Source: Siniperca chuatsi (taxonomy: Eukaryota > Chordata > Actinopteri > Centrarchiformes > Sinipercidae). From it: DNA of 64,000 bases. The translations under genes were made by a program, and so were the position numbers. The stretch's first letter is position 1, and each line of letters starts with the position of its first letter. Below are positions 21,301 to 36,000 of the stretch, piece after piece. The stretch spans positions 6,551,945-6,615,944 of the forward strand of contig NC_058062.1 in assembly GCF_020085105.1 (NCBI RefSeq), read 5' to 3'. Below the pieces are notes generated by a model that was not told the origin of the DNA, made no database searches, and was given only the letters and a program-made list of their open reading frames with translations.

Positions 21301-24300
21301 TCATTTCTCCTCTTTCTTGACCTCTTCCTTCTTCTCCTCCTCCTTCTTCTCCTCCTTCTTGGGCTCCTCTTTCTTCTTGTCGTCCTTCTTCTCCTCCTTC
21401 TTGCCATCGTCCTTCTTCTTATCATCCTTCTTCTTGTCATCCTTCTTCTTGTCCTCTTTCTTGTCCTCCTTCTTGGGCTCCTCCTTCTTCTCCTCCTCGG
21501 GCATCGGCTCTGTGGTGAGGATCACTTTGCCGATGTTGTTCCTCTCCTGCATCTTTCTCATGGCATCGCCCACCTGGAGGAGAGATAGGAGAAGACAGTT
21601 ACATAAGGCAAGATGAAAGAGTGAAGGGTGAAAGGAGGGCAAGGAAGATTTTAAATACACCTGCCATTGAGAAAAATCTATTGAGGGTACACAGTAGTAG
21701 CCAGTTTCTCCTCCACCAACACACATCCACAGCAATACGAGCCTCCTCACATTCTGTGCCTCTAATCTTCTGTTTTGATACCACAGACTAGAAACAAATT
21801 TTACAGGCTTGCGCTCCTCAAATATCACTTTAATATGCAGTATATGAGAAACTACATTTGTTAGATGAGACTTTAATAATCTTTAAGGGGAAATGAAATT
21901 GTTGCTGCAGCAAAAAGCAAAGGAAAAAAAGGATAACAGAAGGATAACAATATTATATACAGTATATATATCAATATTAAAATTTAATAAGTATAAATAT
22001 AATGAAACAGAAAGTTTTTCTTTTATTGCATCATTTTATCTAATATCCTAATGCTACTGAACAGCACATTTATTTTAATTAGAAAATTATATCATCTCTA
22101 CATTAAAATGTGTTCATCATCGTGCATTTTAAGTTAAGGACAGAAATGAGGGGGGATGAAGCAGATTTCCTGGAGATTGATAGAGTGTGATGTCGGATCT
22201 GAGACCTTAGTTCCATCCTAGTCTTGTTCGGGAGTAAATTTTAATAGGTGCTGGAGTTTTATCTAATCAAAACTCTAATGTGAATTCTTATGTCATATTT
22301 TTGTAATATGATGTTTTCTTTTCATTAAGCAGTGACAGAAAGACCAATAAAATCATAAATTTTTGTGGTATTCACTCCTTTTCCACTGATGGAAGAGGCT
22401 ACTGCTGATGAATCGGTCACTAAACCACTGCTAGATAGTGTTATGTCTCATTATTAAAGGATAGGTTCTGCCCCAAAGCAACACTCACACACCCACATGT
22501 ACAATGAAAGAGTTTTTTGTCGACGTACCTCCTGGTTATACTGCCCATTTCCAATGTGTTGGGGCATAAAATCCACAGTCCTTGTTCTGCGCAAAAATGC
22601 ATTATAAAGTTTAGCTGAAGATAAAAGTGGTGGTAACTTTAGAAGTGGCTAATCTGATGTCGATCATGGAAGAGCATGTTACATTTTCTTTAGTCTGTGG
22701 AACTATAACATATTTTGGTTGGTTGGTTTGGTTGGTAAAATCGCAATTTAATGGAGCTAATCAATCATCTTACTTATAGGGACAGACACTCTTGTGTTGA
22801 CAGCTAATCAGCTAAACCCCCATCCATTGATGGATCGACCAATTTAGCCACTGACTGTCAGTCATAATGACGAGAGGAGAAGCCCAGCCAGACGACCCCA
22901 CCCTCCTCCCAGCTCTGTCCACTGTCTGTCCCTGCCTTCATCACTTCCCCCTCCCTCCCTCTTCCAATCCCCCTCTTCGTGCAAGGCAGGCAGACCTCCT
23001 AACGACCAATGCCACGGCAACAGGGCCATCTCCTAGCAACGTAAAGCCTGGCTGAAACGTGGCCCTAACAACTCAGACACATGGAAAAGAGGGAGAGTGT
23101 GGGAGTTCGAAGGGGAGGGAGGGGGGAGAGGAGGGAATGAAGGGAGCAACTGGTGTCCTTCAGATGAGGAACACGCCTCGCTGAAACTGAAAGGGAGGGA
23201 GGGGTGAGTCCGGGAATTATAAGAATCATCTTCAATGTGAATGAAAGTCACAGTGAGAGCGACTGAGGCTCTTTTGATGACTCCACCCACTTCCACCCGT
23301 CACTCTCTAAGATCTGTCAACCTCTCTGGCTCCCAGGCATCTCGGACTGGAGTGTGCTATTTGCGGCTACAGACATGACCATTATCCTCTTGGGTATCAG
23401 TGCAGATGTAGATATTAACCAAGAGAAACCACAGGAGGGAGGGATGATGCTAATTTTCAAATATTGTCCAAGCATGTTTATTGATTATTGGACCAAAAAC
23501 AAAGTGACAATGGAGGAAGGGCTGCGATGGATGGGGTCAGGGCGTGGCATTTGTACTCAGCTCGTAATAATTGATCATTTATCTGATTAACTATCGCCCA
23601 ACAGCTTTTTGTCTTTGATGCTACTACAAGCATTAGTGTTTGCAGACATACACTTGAAACTTTACACACCTGATCGCTTCAAGCCAGACTGAGATATACC
23701 TTCTTCTTGCCTCTGTTTTTCCACGCTCCTTCCATGTCTCTTTCTCATACATCAGGGCCCCTCCCTGAGACAGATGCACACACTGACTAAAGGATGTCAC
23801 CATAGCAACAAGCGAGAAAAAGCAGAAAAGATACACTGTGAGGAGGGAGAAGCAGAGAATACAGCGAGATGGAGAGAGACAGAGAGGGAGTCAATAACCT
23901 AAAGACAGAGAGAAAGAGCCTGATATAAAGAGCAGACAGATGGAGAGGCAGAGAAAGAGCGTCAGATGGCGGAGAAAGACAGTGGGTGATTCTCTCTGGC
24001 TGCAGTCACACAGGCCAAAATACTGACCAGCTCCGACTTTGACAACAGAAGACGTCAGCCTCTGACTCCGTCTTTCTCTTGGTGTTTTTCACACTCTCTA
24101 TTCATATCTGTTTGCAGCGTTAATTTTGTCAGCAACAATCTGACTCTGTCTGGCTGAGTGAGTTATGCCAGAGGAGACACAGTGCTTCTTGTGGACAAAC
24201 TTCGCCTGTTCGACGTTGAGCCTTATTGAATCTGAGCCACACCCAGTTACTGCAGATCCCACAGCAAAACTCGCACACACAAACCCACCTGGCATTCACA

Positions 24301-27300
24301 TGAATTCTGGGTGACAGGGTTGCAAACATGTGTCGAAAAATGTCATTCAGGTGTAAATGCACCCATGTCACAATGAATCATTCGGACTGAGGTGCACAGG
24401 TATGGTTTTAGTCACACTAACAATTGAGCATAAATGGATCTGAAATCCACATACAAAGGCCATTTAATGGAATTACATCTTTGAGTATGGATTCAACCTA
24501 AGAAAAAAAACAGCAGTTCAAATAGTCACATACTGTACAGGTCAAAGAACTTTCTTAATTGATATATATGTGGCTGGAAAACTAGCTACATCAGTTATAA
24601 ATAAGGTGGGTGATAAGGATAACCTCGTCTGTCATGGTATAAGTTATTCTTTTTTATGATAGAGATGTACAGTACAGTACAGTATGTTATGATATATTCA
24701 ATTGAGTTCAATAGTTTTTAGATACAATAAACAGATGAGAATGTCTGCTGAATTAAATCCTTAAATATACATCCTCACATTGATTTTCAAATCTAGTGTA
24801 AATATTCTAGTGCAGTCCTGGTCACTGATTTGAAACACTGCCTGCGATGGCCTAATGCAATATTGAAAGGACCACTATCTTGGTAAAAACAATATAGCAA
24901 AATATCATCTCACAGTATGTATAATCACATCTTCTAAAACTATTCATGAAGAATATTTAGAGAATGTGACAATCATTGTTATCTGGCCAAACAGAGAATG
25001 TAATCAATCCACACACAATCCACATACATAGCGTACAGTTTGACACAAACCTGCTCGAGGTGCCAAGTGGAGTCAATGCGGGGCTTAATCTTGCCCTCCT
25101 TGTAGAGATCCAGGATGGAGTTCATGGCCTGGGTGATGAGCTCCATCTCCCCGTCCAGGTATCCCAGGTGGAAGCCGCACACCGACTTGTTCCCCTGGAT
25201 CAGGCTGAGTGTGTGGATGGAGAACTGATGATACCAATTCTTAGCCACGGCGAGCAGGTTCTTCTTCTGGCCCGCCAGCATGTTAGCGGCACCTGACAGA
25301 GAAGGAGGGTGACAGGACAGAAAGAACCTCAACCTCTACTCCGTGGGAGAGAAAGTCTAAGAAAGAGGGTGTGTGTGTTTTTGTGTGTTTTCAGGTACAT
25401 TTCTAAATCCCTGTGTATAATTCATTTACTTTAGATCAAATTATCTGACCCCAACCCCAATCCCTTTCATCCCCTTTTCCTCTTTTGTTCTGACCGTACC
25501 CACTTTGCCTGATCACCAATTTCTCTCTTTTAGTGGTGAAACAGTCACGTGATTATTTAATTGACAGAAAAGACAGATTTTTGATAGTAGATTAATCTTT
25601 TAAATAATTTATCCAGGAAAATTGCAAACATTTGCTGGTTACTGTCTCGCAAATTTGAGGATTTGCACCTTTCTCTTTTTTATGTAATTGTAAACTGAAT
25701 ATGTTTGGATTTTTGAAAAAACAAGCAATTTGAAGACATCATCTTGGTTTAGGTAGGTTTGGCGATGTCTCAGCTTTTCATTTGTTCCAATTTTATGACA
25801 TTTTATAGGCCAAACAATTGCTGACAAAAATAAGATACTGATTATCATTATCATTTGGCAACATGTCAAATCAACATTAAGTCCTATCAGGTGCCTCTAC
25901 TCCTTAGTTCCGGTTTATATCTTTGCTCCGCCTCTCTTTTCCTGTACACTCACACTCTCACCTACCCCTTCCACCCTGAAAACCTCATTAGCACTTCAGC
26001 TCTCACTGTCACCACATCCCCTCCTTCTGTGTTCACATAGCCTCCTATGCTCTCACTGTGTCTGTCTCTCTCTCTGGGGAAACAGGGGACACAAAGCATG
26101 CTCTGAGAGAAGAGAGCGACCCAGCTTGCTACATTCAGACACATTCCAGGTTTCGTGTGGATAGAACTTCCATTGTTCCGCCATGCATACTTCTGATAAG
26201 CTGGAAGAGGAGCAGCCAGCACAGAGGAAGCGGGAGGGTGGGGTGGGGCTGGGGGGGTTTGTAGGGGTAAGAAAGGGTGAATGGGCGGGGGTGGGGGGCA
26301 CCATGCTGGGTACTGGGTTTTTGTGCAGCATGTAAAGGCGAGGCCCTGTTCTCCATGGATGCCGACCCCGCCCACTGCTGCATACATGCTGGTTCCAGTT
26401 TGGCATCGCAACAGAGCAAGCGTAAAGGCCTTCCCACGGATGACACACAGCACACTGAGGACATGGACCTCTACCGGGAGGTCACACTGCCCACCAGGAA
26501 GCAGCTTTATTCTGTGGCAAGTGTGGAAACTCTATTTCATGCACTGTATTAATTTGCTTACCAGGTATATTCCAGGATCTCTGGATCTCTTTTTTTCAAA
26601 TCAAGCAGTCCAAAATTGCATCTGCTTTTCCAAGCTTTGTCCTAAATTTTTTAGATATTTTGCATAAAGTGGAGCAATATTTAAAAATAACAAGTAAGCT
26701 GTAAAAAATTGCCACTTATTAAAGAACTTACAGATAGTAATACTATTGATAATGAATTTCAGTAAGAGTAAAAACAAGTTTAGGAATACCCCGTTCATGG
26801 GTATTTCTGTCAGCTGCTAGCTTGTGCAGGTAGCTAAGTTAACTTATATGTAACCTTTGTGCTTCCTATCATGCTGTGCAGCGCTGCCAACAAGTTTAAT
26901 AAAACATGTTTGGTTTTAGGCATTACATAAGAGGTTTGAGTAAATTTAAAACTGAACAATCTGGAGAAGCTTAGTTGGAGAGATACATACAGCCTGGAGG
27001 CAAGCGCTGCGTGAGAAGTCTTTTCCGCCGCAGTTATAAGAAGTTTGCTTGTGGAGGTTGAGGCTTCATTTTTATTTGACTTTGGCTCATAAAAGTGGTT
27101 CTGAATCTGGTTATTTTGTTTGGAAAACTGCAATGATTGATAAATAGCGGGCATTCTTCCAGATTTACCATTTTAACCAAATCTATTTACTTAACTCTTG
27201 CCTATTCTTGCCTAGCTAGCTCCTGGAGGGGCTGTGTTGTGTCACTGAGGATTCAAATAGAGCTGCTCCAAACTTGGCTCTATACTGAAAATAACTGATC

Positions 27301-30300
27301 TACACTCAGGTTTTTTAGTACTTACCATAGGTGATAAGTTTGCCCATAGGCTTCAGCAGGTTGTAGGCCTTATGGGTGTCTGATCCGCCGAGAGGGTCCA
27401 GTATTATGTCCAGCCCTGGAGCAGAAGAGAGAAGAAGGGGACAGTTATCGTTGGTGTGAATTCAGTGAGAGCAGCCTGCCAAGTCTCCTCAGCAGCCCCC
27501 TCCGCATGCCAGAGTTCACTAGGAGTAGCGAGTGTAGCCAAGTTGTGCCATGTTTACACGAAGAGGAACCCATACGTATACAAAGAGAGGAGAGGAGGAG
27601 AGTGGGGAGAAATCCTACTTGTTTCATGTTTTCTCATTCTTGTCACTGATAAGACAAGAGGAATATGTCTCTCTGTCGTCGTCCATTCCATTCCTAGGTG
27701 GAGAGGATAACAAACCAACCGCTGAACAGATGGTAAAGCATGGCAACCTAACTATGAAATTTTCTCTGTGGCTTATTAATGTGGCCATGTAGGCTCGGCC
27801 TTAATGATGTTCCTTTGTGCCAGAGGGGACTCCTCAAATTGGGCTACCCCTCCTTGCTCTGTTAAACCCTGGTTCTATTGATTGTGGGAGGCTCACAGCA
27901 GGACTCTGCCTTGACCACAGCACAGATGAATTGACAGAGAGCCAAAGACAGAGGGGAAGGTAGTGAGCAGGGCTGCACATTGATCCAGGCTTCTAATTAG
28001 ATACATTCTGTCTAAAGTGTCAGTTCTTGCTCTCTTCCTATTTGTCTCTATAATGTCTATCTGTCTCACTCCATGTTACAAAGAACAGAGACGGCCTGGA
28101 GAGGGGACTATGAAATGAGCCTCCAGCATAATAACAGTCTCCATCGTGCTAGGAACACAGCAGTAGGCAAAAGAAAAAAACAGGAACTGGACATTGTTTC
28201 ATTTTGCTGAAAAGCATCATTTTGTGTGCCCCTCTTAGCGAGTCCAGGGCCACATCTACATAAAACTCTGTGGATGCATTATTGATGGCGATGAGAATCC
28301 AAATAGTAGCTGCTTAGTGAAAAATGACTCCCTACATGCTGTCAGTCTAGTGTACATGGCAGCCAGCTCTGCTGAGAATTGAGTCATGAGAAAAAAACAA
28401 AGTGTATCAAATTGTATCATCTCATTGTCACAGTTTGTTCAACACTGATCAACAAATGCTGCAGTCAGACTATTGCTTTGTGCCAGTGGGAATATATCGA
28501 TCTGGACTATTTGCTTTATGAAACAATCTAAGTGATAAACATGCATATTACTGTAAACCTTGATTATAAATAGTTTACACTGGTTAATTTATTTAACATT
28601 ATTTTCAATCCCTGCACTCCATATTTAGAGCACTTATCCCAGTGCAGATGGCCAAGTTTCTCACCTTTCGGACTGATCTTGCGGACTTCCTCCACATAGT
28701 CCTTGGTGCGATAGTCGATGGGATGCGTGACTCCGCCCTCGCTGATAGTCTCGTGCTTGCTGGCTGATGCTGTGCCGAACACAGTCACGTCCTTCACTGT
28801 CTTGCACAGCTGAGTGGCAGCAATGCCCACACCACCTGAAGGAAGAGGGGCAGAGTTTATAAATAGTTATGATTTTGTGAAAATATATATATTTCAGGAA
28901 ATGACTTGTGATGGATTCTACTGCAAATGCTACTGGATTCAAGTTAACTGAATATGGTTGTTCAAGGACACACCAAGACCTACATGAAATTGAACAGAAC
29001 AGTCACTGAAGGCACCCAAGAATTCCCACTCCACATGTATTGTCCCAAACAATCCAGTCAATAACAGTGTGGATGTATTTTGCTCAAGGGCATGTAAAGA
29101 GTGCATTAAACACAATCACATTACCCTGACTGGCCTGGGTAGAATAGACACCCACACACAGATGCACAGACACACACATCCAACTCTGGAGAAAGTAGTC
29201 ATTGTAGCTCAACTGATTTCTTATTTTTTGGTTCCCTTATTCAAGACAACCTGTCTAAAGTTCCACAGGACAAGAAATGTAGCTGAGGTATCTGTTTTGT
29301 TAGGAAAGGAGAGCTGGATGACATTCTATCCCAAATTACATAAACACAGCTCCTTATAACCATGCCAGCTGAAAACAAAATGGGCTATATTGTCCAAGAT
29401 ATCTTTTAAAGACAAAGTGCTGTGAGACTGTGTGCTTTGGTAGATGTTTTGGATATCTGTGTTTGTGTTCACTGTATTTCAAAGTGTGTACAGTTTACCC
29501 AATGTTTGCTAAGCCAGCCAAAGCAAGAAGTAATAGGTTACTGATAAGCAGTGGCTTGCTTGAAATGGAGGCTGACTTGAGGACTTGAACTGAAAGGCAT
29601 CCATAAAGGTCATCTATGCCTGACCAAGTAAAGAGCACGTCTTATCAGAGAATAAAGGAACATGTGCATTTACATCCATTTTTAATGACATAGCTGAGCT
29701 GCCAGACTGCTGGACAGGTTTGGATGAAATTAATGTGGAAATCATGATTTGCTTGCTTACATAGGCAATCAAACCCAAACATTTGATATGCACACCCAGT
29801 AAAAGCAACCAAAGAGGAAGATATTTTATCTAGTACATTTCTGATTATATCATGTGACATTAATAAAAAAGCTTCTTCCTTTATCCTTATAAAGTCAGAA
29901 AACACACACACACAGAAATGACACATAAAATGGTTGCAAGTTGCACAATTGCTGTCCTATGAAAACCATGTATCTCAAAAATGTCAACTTTTCTCAAGCT
30001 AAGAAGAGCAGCCAGGTTTTCTAATAGTTTCTTTAATAATTCATTTCTGAACAGGAATCGCTTAGCATGAGCATGAAAAAAGGTTAATTTAGGAGCCTTT
30101 TATTATTTATATATAAAGTGCTTTGTTACAGAAAAGGCAAGAAACATCATTTGAATGCAACACCTTCCTTCCCCACAATTTCAGTGTAAAGACCAAAAAC
30201 ATTTCTGATTTGTGGTTTTCATCTGAGAGTTTATGACCATGTGAGATGAATAGACTGCTCTGCGTTACTATGATCACGCCTGCTGACACTGAGGGGAGAA

Positions 30301-31353
30301 TTGATGAGAAAACAAAATCAAGGCTGTTGCTGTTGGATGTGAGTGTTGTTGCGGCTGCGTTATAACAGCACCGTCTCTCCTTGTCCTCAGTGAGAAAGCA
30401 AGTTTGTGTTGCCAAGGAAACCTCGGCCAAATTACCGGCAATGACTGAGCAAAAGGAGCCATTTTGTTTCATTGACTGCTCTTCCTTTGGGCATATAAGA
30501 GATTCACACATAACAATCATGACAATCACAAGTTTGTCATCAGTTTATATTTGACAGACTGGGTCATGTCTTCCTCTACCTACCATGCTTTGGATAGTAT
30601 GTTCAGGAGTAATTTATAGACAAACTGAAAGGCAGTGGATTTATGCTATACAGTAATATGTGATAAGAAATGTACCCATCATGTGCTTATACTTTTACAC
30701 ATACGAACACTACAAGCAAATGTGCATCCATTTGCTTACTACTGAGCTACTGTTTATGTGAGGCAGAAGGGAAGATAAAAAAAAAGTGAGAAAATGTTGA
30801 ATATGCATTATCTGAGTGGGGGTTAAGAGCTCTTTTTACTAAATGGCTCTGTCACATAGTAGCAACCCTCACATACAGGTGTGAGAAAGTGTCCAACAGG
30901 ATGATGCAGCCATTAATCCCAAGTACTTACAGCCAGGCACTCACATATTAATATTTAACTAACGCTGCTGTCATAAACACAGTGATTCCCCTTCTGTTTC
31001 TGCTTTATGTAGTCAGTGAGCAATGGGGAAAACAACTCCTTCAGAAATCAGTCTTTATTCTTATCATATTGCTTTGCTTCCTTTTTTATTTAAAGGAAAA
31101 ATAGTTACTTTCCAATGAGGAACCATCACTTAGATGATACTTAGAACCAAAAAAATGAATTTTATATAATCAGATATCTTTGTTTCTCTAAATTCAGGTG
31201 TGTAAAAATGTATTTCTAGTCAAAGAAATCTGGTGCCCACTGCCCAGGGAGGAAGAAGGTACCTGTTTCTGAATCCCATGAGAACAAACTCCTGATCAGC
31301 TATCACAAGACTGCTGAGCCGTGCCAGGAACCCCTTACTGCTCCCCACATCAC

Positions 31354-31418
<65 letters not shown>

Positions 31419-32632
31419 CCATACATACATACACAGATCACAAAGGAGAGAGGAGCAGGGCTGCAGCCTTGAACAGCCCAGAATGGCTGCTGGTATCAGC
31501 TAATCTTCACAAATATGCACAAATTAAACTATTAACCTTTCATTAACCCAGTGCTTCAATTCTCATTGTGTCCTTGATTTCCTGATTTATAGTTTCTCCC
31601 TGTATATCTACTTCTTTAGACTAGAATCATCTCTCTTGGTAGGGGTTGAGTGTGATTTAAGACCATCCACAAACACTTACCCATTGCTCAGGGAAGAGAA
31701 AGCAGCTTGAGCAAATTCTTGCAACTAATTGCATTTCTTCTCCTCAAGATTCAATAGAATTGTTTACACTTGGAAATTAGGAAACGTCAAAAAACATCCA
31801 CCTATGTATTTTGTTTTTCTCTCTCTATGGAGAAACAGGATACACAGTAGGGTTTTGTCCTCCCCTGAATCCTTACTCGCATTTTGGCACAAATTGCACT
31901 TGGCTTCCATAGCATGACTGTTAGGAGCGAAGAGGAATTTTCCCCAAAACACAGTGGAATCCAGACTGACACTGAGGCCACTGTTATTGCTCCACACCCA
32001 GAAAGCAGGGGAGGGTTGGGACATCAGAAATGTCGTTCAGATTTATCAAAAAAAGAATGGATGGATGGATACCACGTCTGCCTCGCCCTCAATATTGCAT
32101 CTCTCAATCGACTTTCAAGCTGCGTCCTCACTGATAGCTCATGTTTCTTGTCTAAATGAAAATGATCTCACATCACAGCCTTTCTCAAATGTGTGAGCCA
32201 CAGGTGTTAGTCGGCGGACGGTGTGGTATGGTGGCCATACTATTACTGTCAGCACCATAAAGATGACTGGTCCCTTGTCTCTGGGCTCCGTGTGTGATTT
32301 CTTCTGCATTTATTTCCACATTTCCTCAAGGACTCTCATCTTTCTTAACCTATCATTAGCCCGTGGTAGTAGCGGCTGACAAAGAATGAAATACAAATGT
32401 GGACCCAAGCAACTCTTTTTACCCAAACTCGCTGTGGCTGTGTTACAACATAAACAAGCTGAACCAAATAAATGAACTTTATTGCTACTCTCTGCAGCTC
32501 TATAACAGAGTTCAGATATGAATCCTGTAATGGTGATAGGAGCTATGGTTGGCTGTTTGTGAACGTGTACTCTTGTATTACTGGTATTACTCTGCATTAT
32601 GTAACCTTGATGTTTTTCTAGGATGACTGTGT

Positions 32633-32688
<56 letters not shown>

Positions 32689-33016
32689 ACACACTGTGGG
32701 CTTGAAGAGCAGTTTAATATGCTCTCTCTGATGGTGAATTTCTCTCCGTGCAGCATAGAGGAAGCCCATTTTTAGTTACTGGGTGAATTAAAAAAACATC
32801 CTTTGCTCCTGTGTGAAGGTAGTCCCTGTGATTTCCTGAGTAAGGAGTCTCACACTGCTAACTAACACAAACACAGCACACAGCACATAATATGCATCTA
32901 TATGTATGGACACAAAATATATATCTCTAGCATAAACCACTTGCTTTCCTCCTTATAAACCTGGTTGCAAAATGAAATACAAGCTGGTGCACACTCATCC
33001 TGTTGTGTTGTAGATT

Positions 33017-33075
<59 letters not shown>

Positions 33076-36000
33076 ACAAACAGGTGTCCTGACACAGGTT
33101 TCACATACACCTGCGACTGTATTTGGTGGTTAGGGTGGGGGTGGGTGGATGGGGTCATCTGTCAACGGTTGCAGCAATGAGAGCACGAGCGAGCAATGTT
33201 ATTGGTGGGTTAGGTTGGAGGTTGCCCTGGTTTCCCTCTCCTATCAGTGCAGCTGATCTGCCGCCGGCGATGCCAGGTCGGGGAACACAGAGACAGTTCA
33301 ACCACGCAGCCCAGACTCCCGCTTAGTGGTCAGACTGAATTAGCATTCTTTAAACTAGGGTAAGACCTCCCGAGCAGACAGACTGGGAGGAGAGGAGAAG
33401 AAACCATTTTCAAGGCACATCAGAGTTTTTTCATGGCTCCCAGGAACAATGGGTCTATAAAAGTGAGAGATGTAACTACACTCGAGCTAATGCTTAAATA
33501 GCAAGAGACATTGCTAGCTAGTAAATAATGAATGAGAGCAATAATCTGGGAAGGAGTCCTGGGAGAAATAAGATACACAGAAATCTATATTTCTTTCCTT
33601 ACATGTACAATCATCTACACTGAGGGCTCATATACCTGAGACCCTGCCTGCAGGTCTGACAGCAGTCATGAAGATCTATACCAGGATGGGGATTCTCATT
33701 CACCAAACCCAAGAGATCCAGCCACCTGTTCCACTTGCTTGAAGCATTTGCAGTACACTTAATGACACAACACTTTTCTGAGATTATGGTACAGAGATGA
33801 TTAAAGCCAGAAATTCACCTTCCTTGTCAGGCACAGCTAATAGAGTTACAAAGTAGTTTTGTTTCAGAAGTTAAAGTACTGTTCGTGTTTTGCATAGACA
33901 ATGTTACATGACAATTAGAGCACTTCCAAAGCTTAAACGTGTAGGAAATTCTGCTCATGGAATCATCTGTAGAAAAGATGAGCTACTGCATAAGAAAAGA
34001 TCTGGTTCTTGATGATAAAAAGCGAAAGGTTCAAGCTTTTGTACCTAAAAACTTAAATATAAGAGTTACTTTTGAATCCCAAGGAGCACCTCAGTAATAA
34101 ACATCCATTCACAAAGCTTAAACCTCTGTTGTTTGTGCCAGTGAGTCAAAGCTAAAGATCAGGTATTGTAGAAACCTGATAAAACATTCAGCAGTTCAAA
34201 TCAAGTGGCTTTCAAATTCAGGGTCAATTTTGGATGAATTTGACAACTATGGTGCATTTTTTTATTCCCAATTGCAAATGTGAAGCATACTGAATTCACC
34301 ACAGCTCTGATTTGTGCATCCAACTGGCGGAGTATTAGAGCAATGAAGAAACAATGGCCATAACATTTACCTATACTATAATATTGTTAAATTATCAAGG
34401 AGAGGTCCTTGTTTCAATGTTGAACATTGAACAATGGGGAATGAAAACGTTCTAACGGGAAACGTTTACAATGGTAAAAATTAACAAGGATTTAACTCAG
34501 CTGTAACAGCTGTCACCCATCACAAAGGTTGTATTGTACCCACATGCAGCTGAAAGCTTCTCACATCAAGTGTTTCCAGATAATCCTCAGTGTACCCTGG
34601 TATAACTCTATCCTATACACAGACACTCCAGAAAGAAGCAGCTGCAAAAGTATGGAAGCCACCATAATTGGCTGGTGGGAAAAATAAAAAGTTTAATAAC
34701 GGCCAGCTTAAACAGTGCTGAGGATGTGTGGAATCTATCACACAAACCTCAAACACACTGCTGTTGAGCTTTATGAGAAGAGGTGATTGATAACATATGT
34801 TATTTAGTAGACTGAAGCACCTTACGGTGCTATTGGTGAGTATGTTTTTCTACAGTATGAGACGCTCCAGTTGGAATTAAACCACAAACTCTGGCAGCGT
34901 TGGCTCTAAAATGTACAAAAGTCCAAAAGTCTTGACACACAGAGGGAAGTGGCTGAGGCCATGAAGCAAAATCATCAGATAAATGACACATGCTCCTGCA
35001 GCACCACTTAATTCATATTATGCATTCCACATCTGCAACGCAATGCGTGACACTTGACATTGGCCTGCAGTCACTCGAGAACTCATAAATAAAACAGAGG
35101 TGGATGTCAACATTGGAAGCAGCGGAGCCCCATATGTATACAAGAATGTGTAGTGTGGGTGTGGTGGCGGGGTGGCTGGCCAGGGTTCATAAACATTAGG
35201 ACCAGTTCAGGGAGAGGTCAGAGGAAAAGCTGTTGGCTGGGCACAGTGGAAGACCCACGAGATACATCCAAATGTCGCTGAACTTCCCCCCGCCCAAGCC
35301 CTCTGGGAAAAACAAAAGGGGAAATGTGCGCACGTTCCCCGATGACGAGGAGTCGAGCATGGATATGGAGAGGTCGAGCAGAGGGAGCGGAGGTTACGGA
35401 GGGCCGGAGGGGGAGGAGGAGAACGGAGGATGCAGATGTGCGGTGGAGAAGGGAGGCACGATGGGAGGAAATACAACAAGCTATTGTTTGGAGAGAGAGG
35501 ACAGGAGAGGTCCAACGAGAGAAGCAGCTGAGGACTATTCACCAGAGTTTACTTACACACACACACACACACATAAAGGCATGACTGACTGATAGAGTCT
35601 AAGCACCAGTCAGGCGTCCTGCACTGGTCACCTGATCGTGATGGGTAAAGGTCACCATACTTTTGAGGAAATTATGTTCTTTATGGAGAGCTCTAGATGA
35701 GAGAATGGAGAAGCAAAAGGCAAGAGGATGGATACCCATCATCCCTCCGTAAAGGCCCTTACTAAAGAGTTCAACAGGTTATTTGCCATATAGAGCAGCC
35801 AGTGTTCAGGTTTTGCGTCAGCAATATTATTGTTTTTTACAACTACAACAGTTTTACATTTTACATGAAACTCCATTATACTTAATTTGACATTTTGGAA
35901 AATTCACTTCTTCACTCTGAGTTAGATGAGAAAATTGATAGAACTCTCATTTCTGTACAGTAAATACTGTATGTCACTGGAGCCAGCAGCCAGTTAGCTT

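Noticed and set aside
21082..21616. Leu/Ser-rich plus-strand ORFs and Lys/Arg-rich alternative minus frames
   Set aside because: Shadows of the vat1 K/E/D repeat exon and the adjacent (CCCCA)n tract.
25962..26667. Cluster of overlapping 100-160 codon ORFs on both strands
   Set aside because: GC-rich intronic stretch in vat1. The frames are not supported by splice signals or protein similarity.
31220..33326. ORFs made of repeated Val-Cys or Thr-His
   Set aside because: Translations of GT/CA microsatellites.
35233..35592. 119-codon ORF in vat1 intron 2
   Set aside because: Low-complexity Gly/Glu/Arg sequence running into a CA microsatellite. No splice context and no family recognised.
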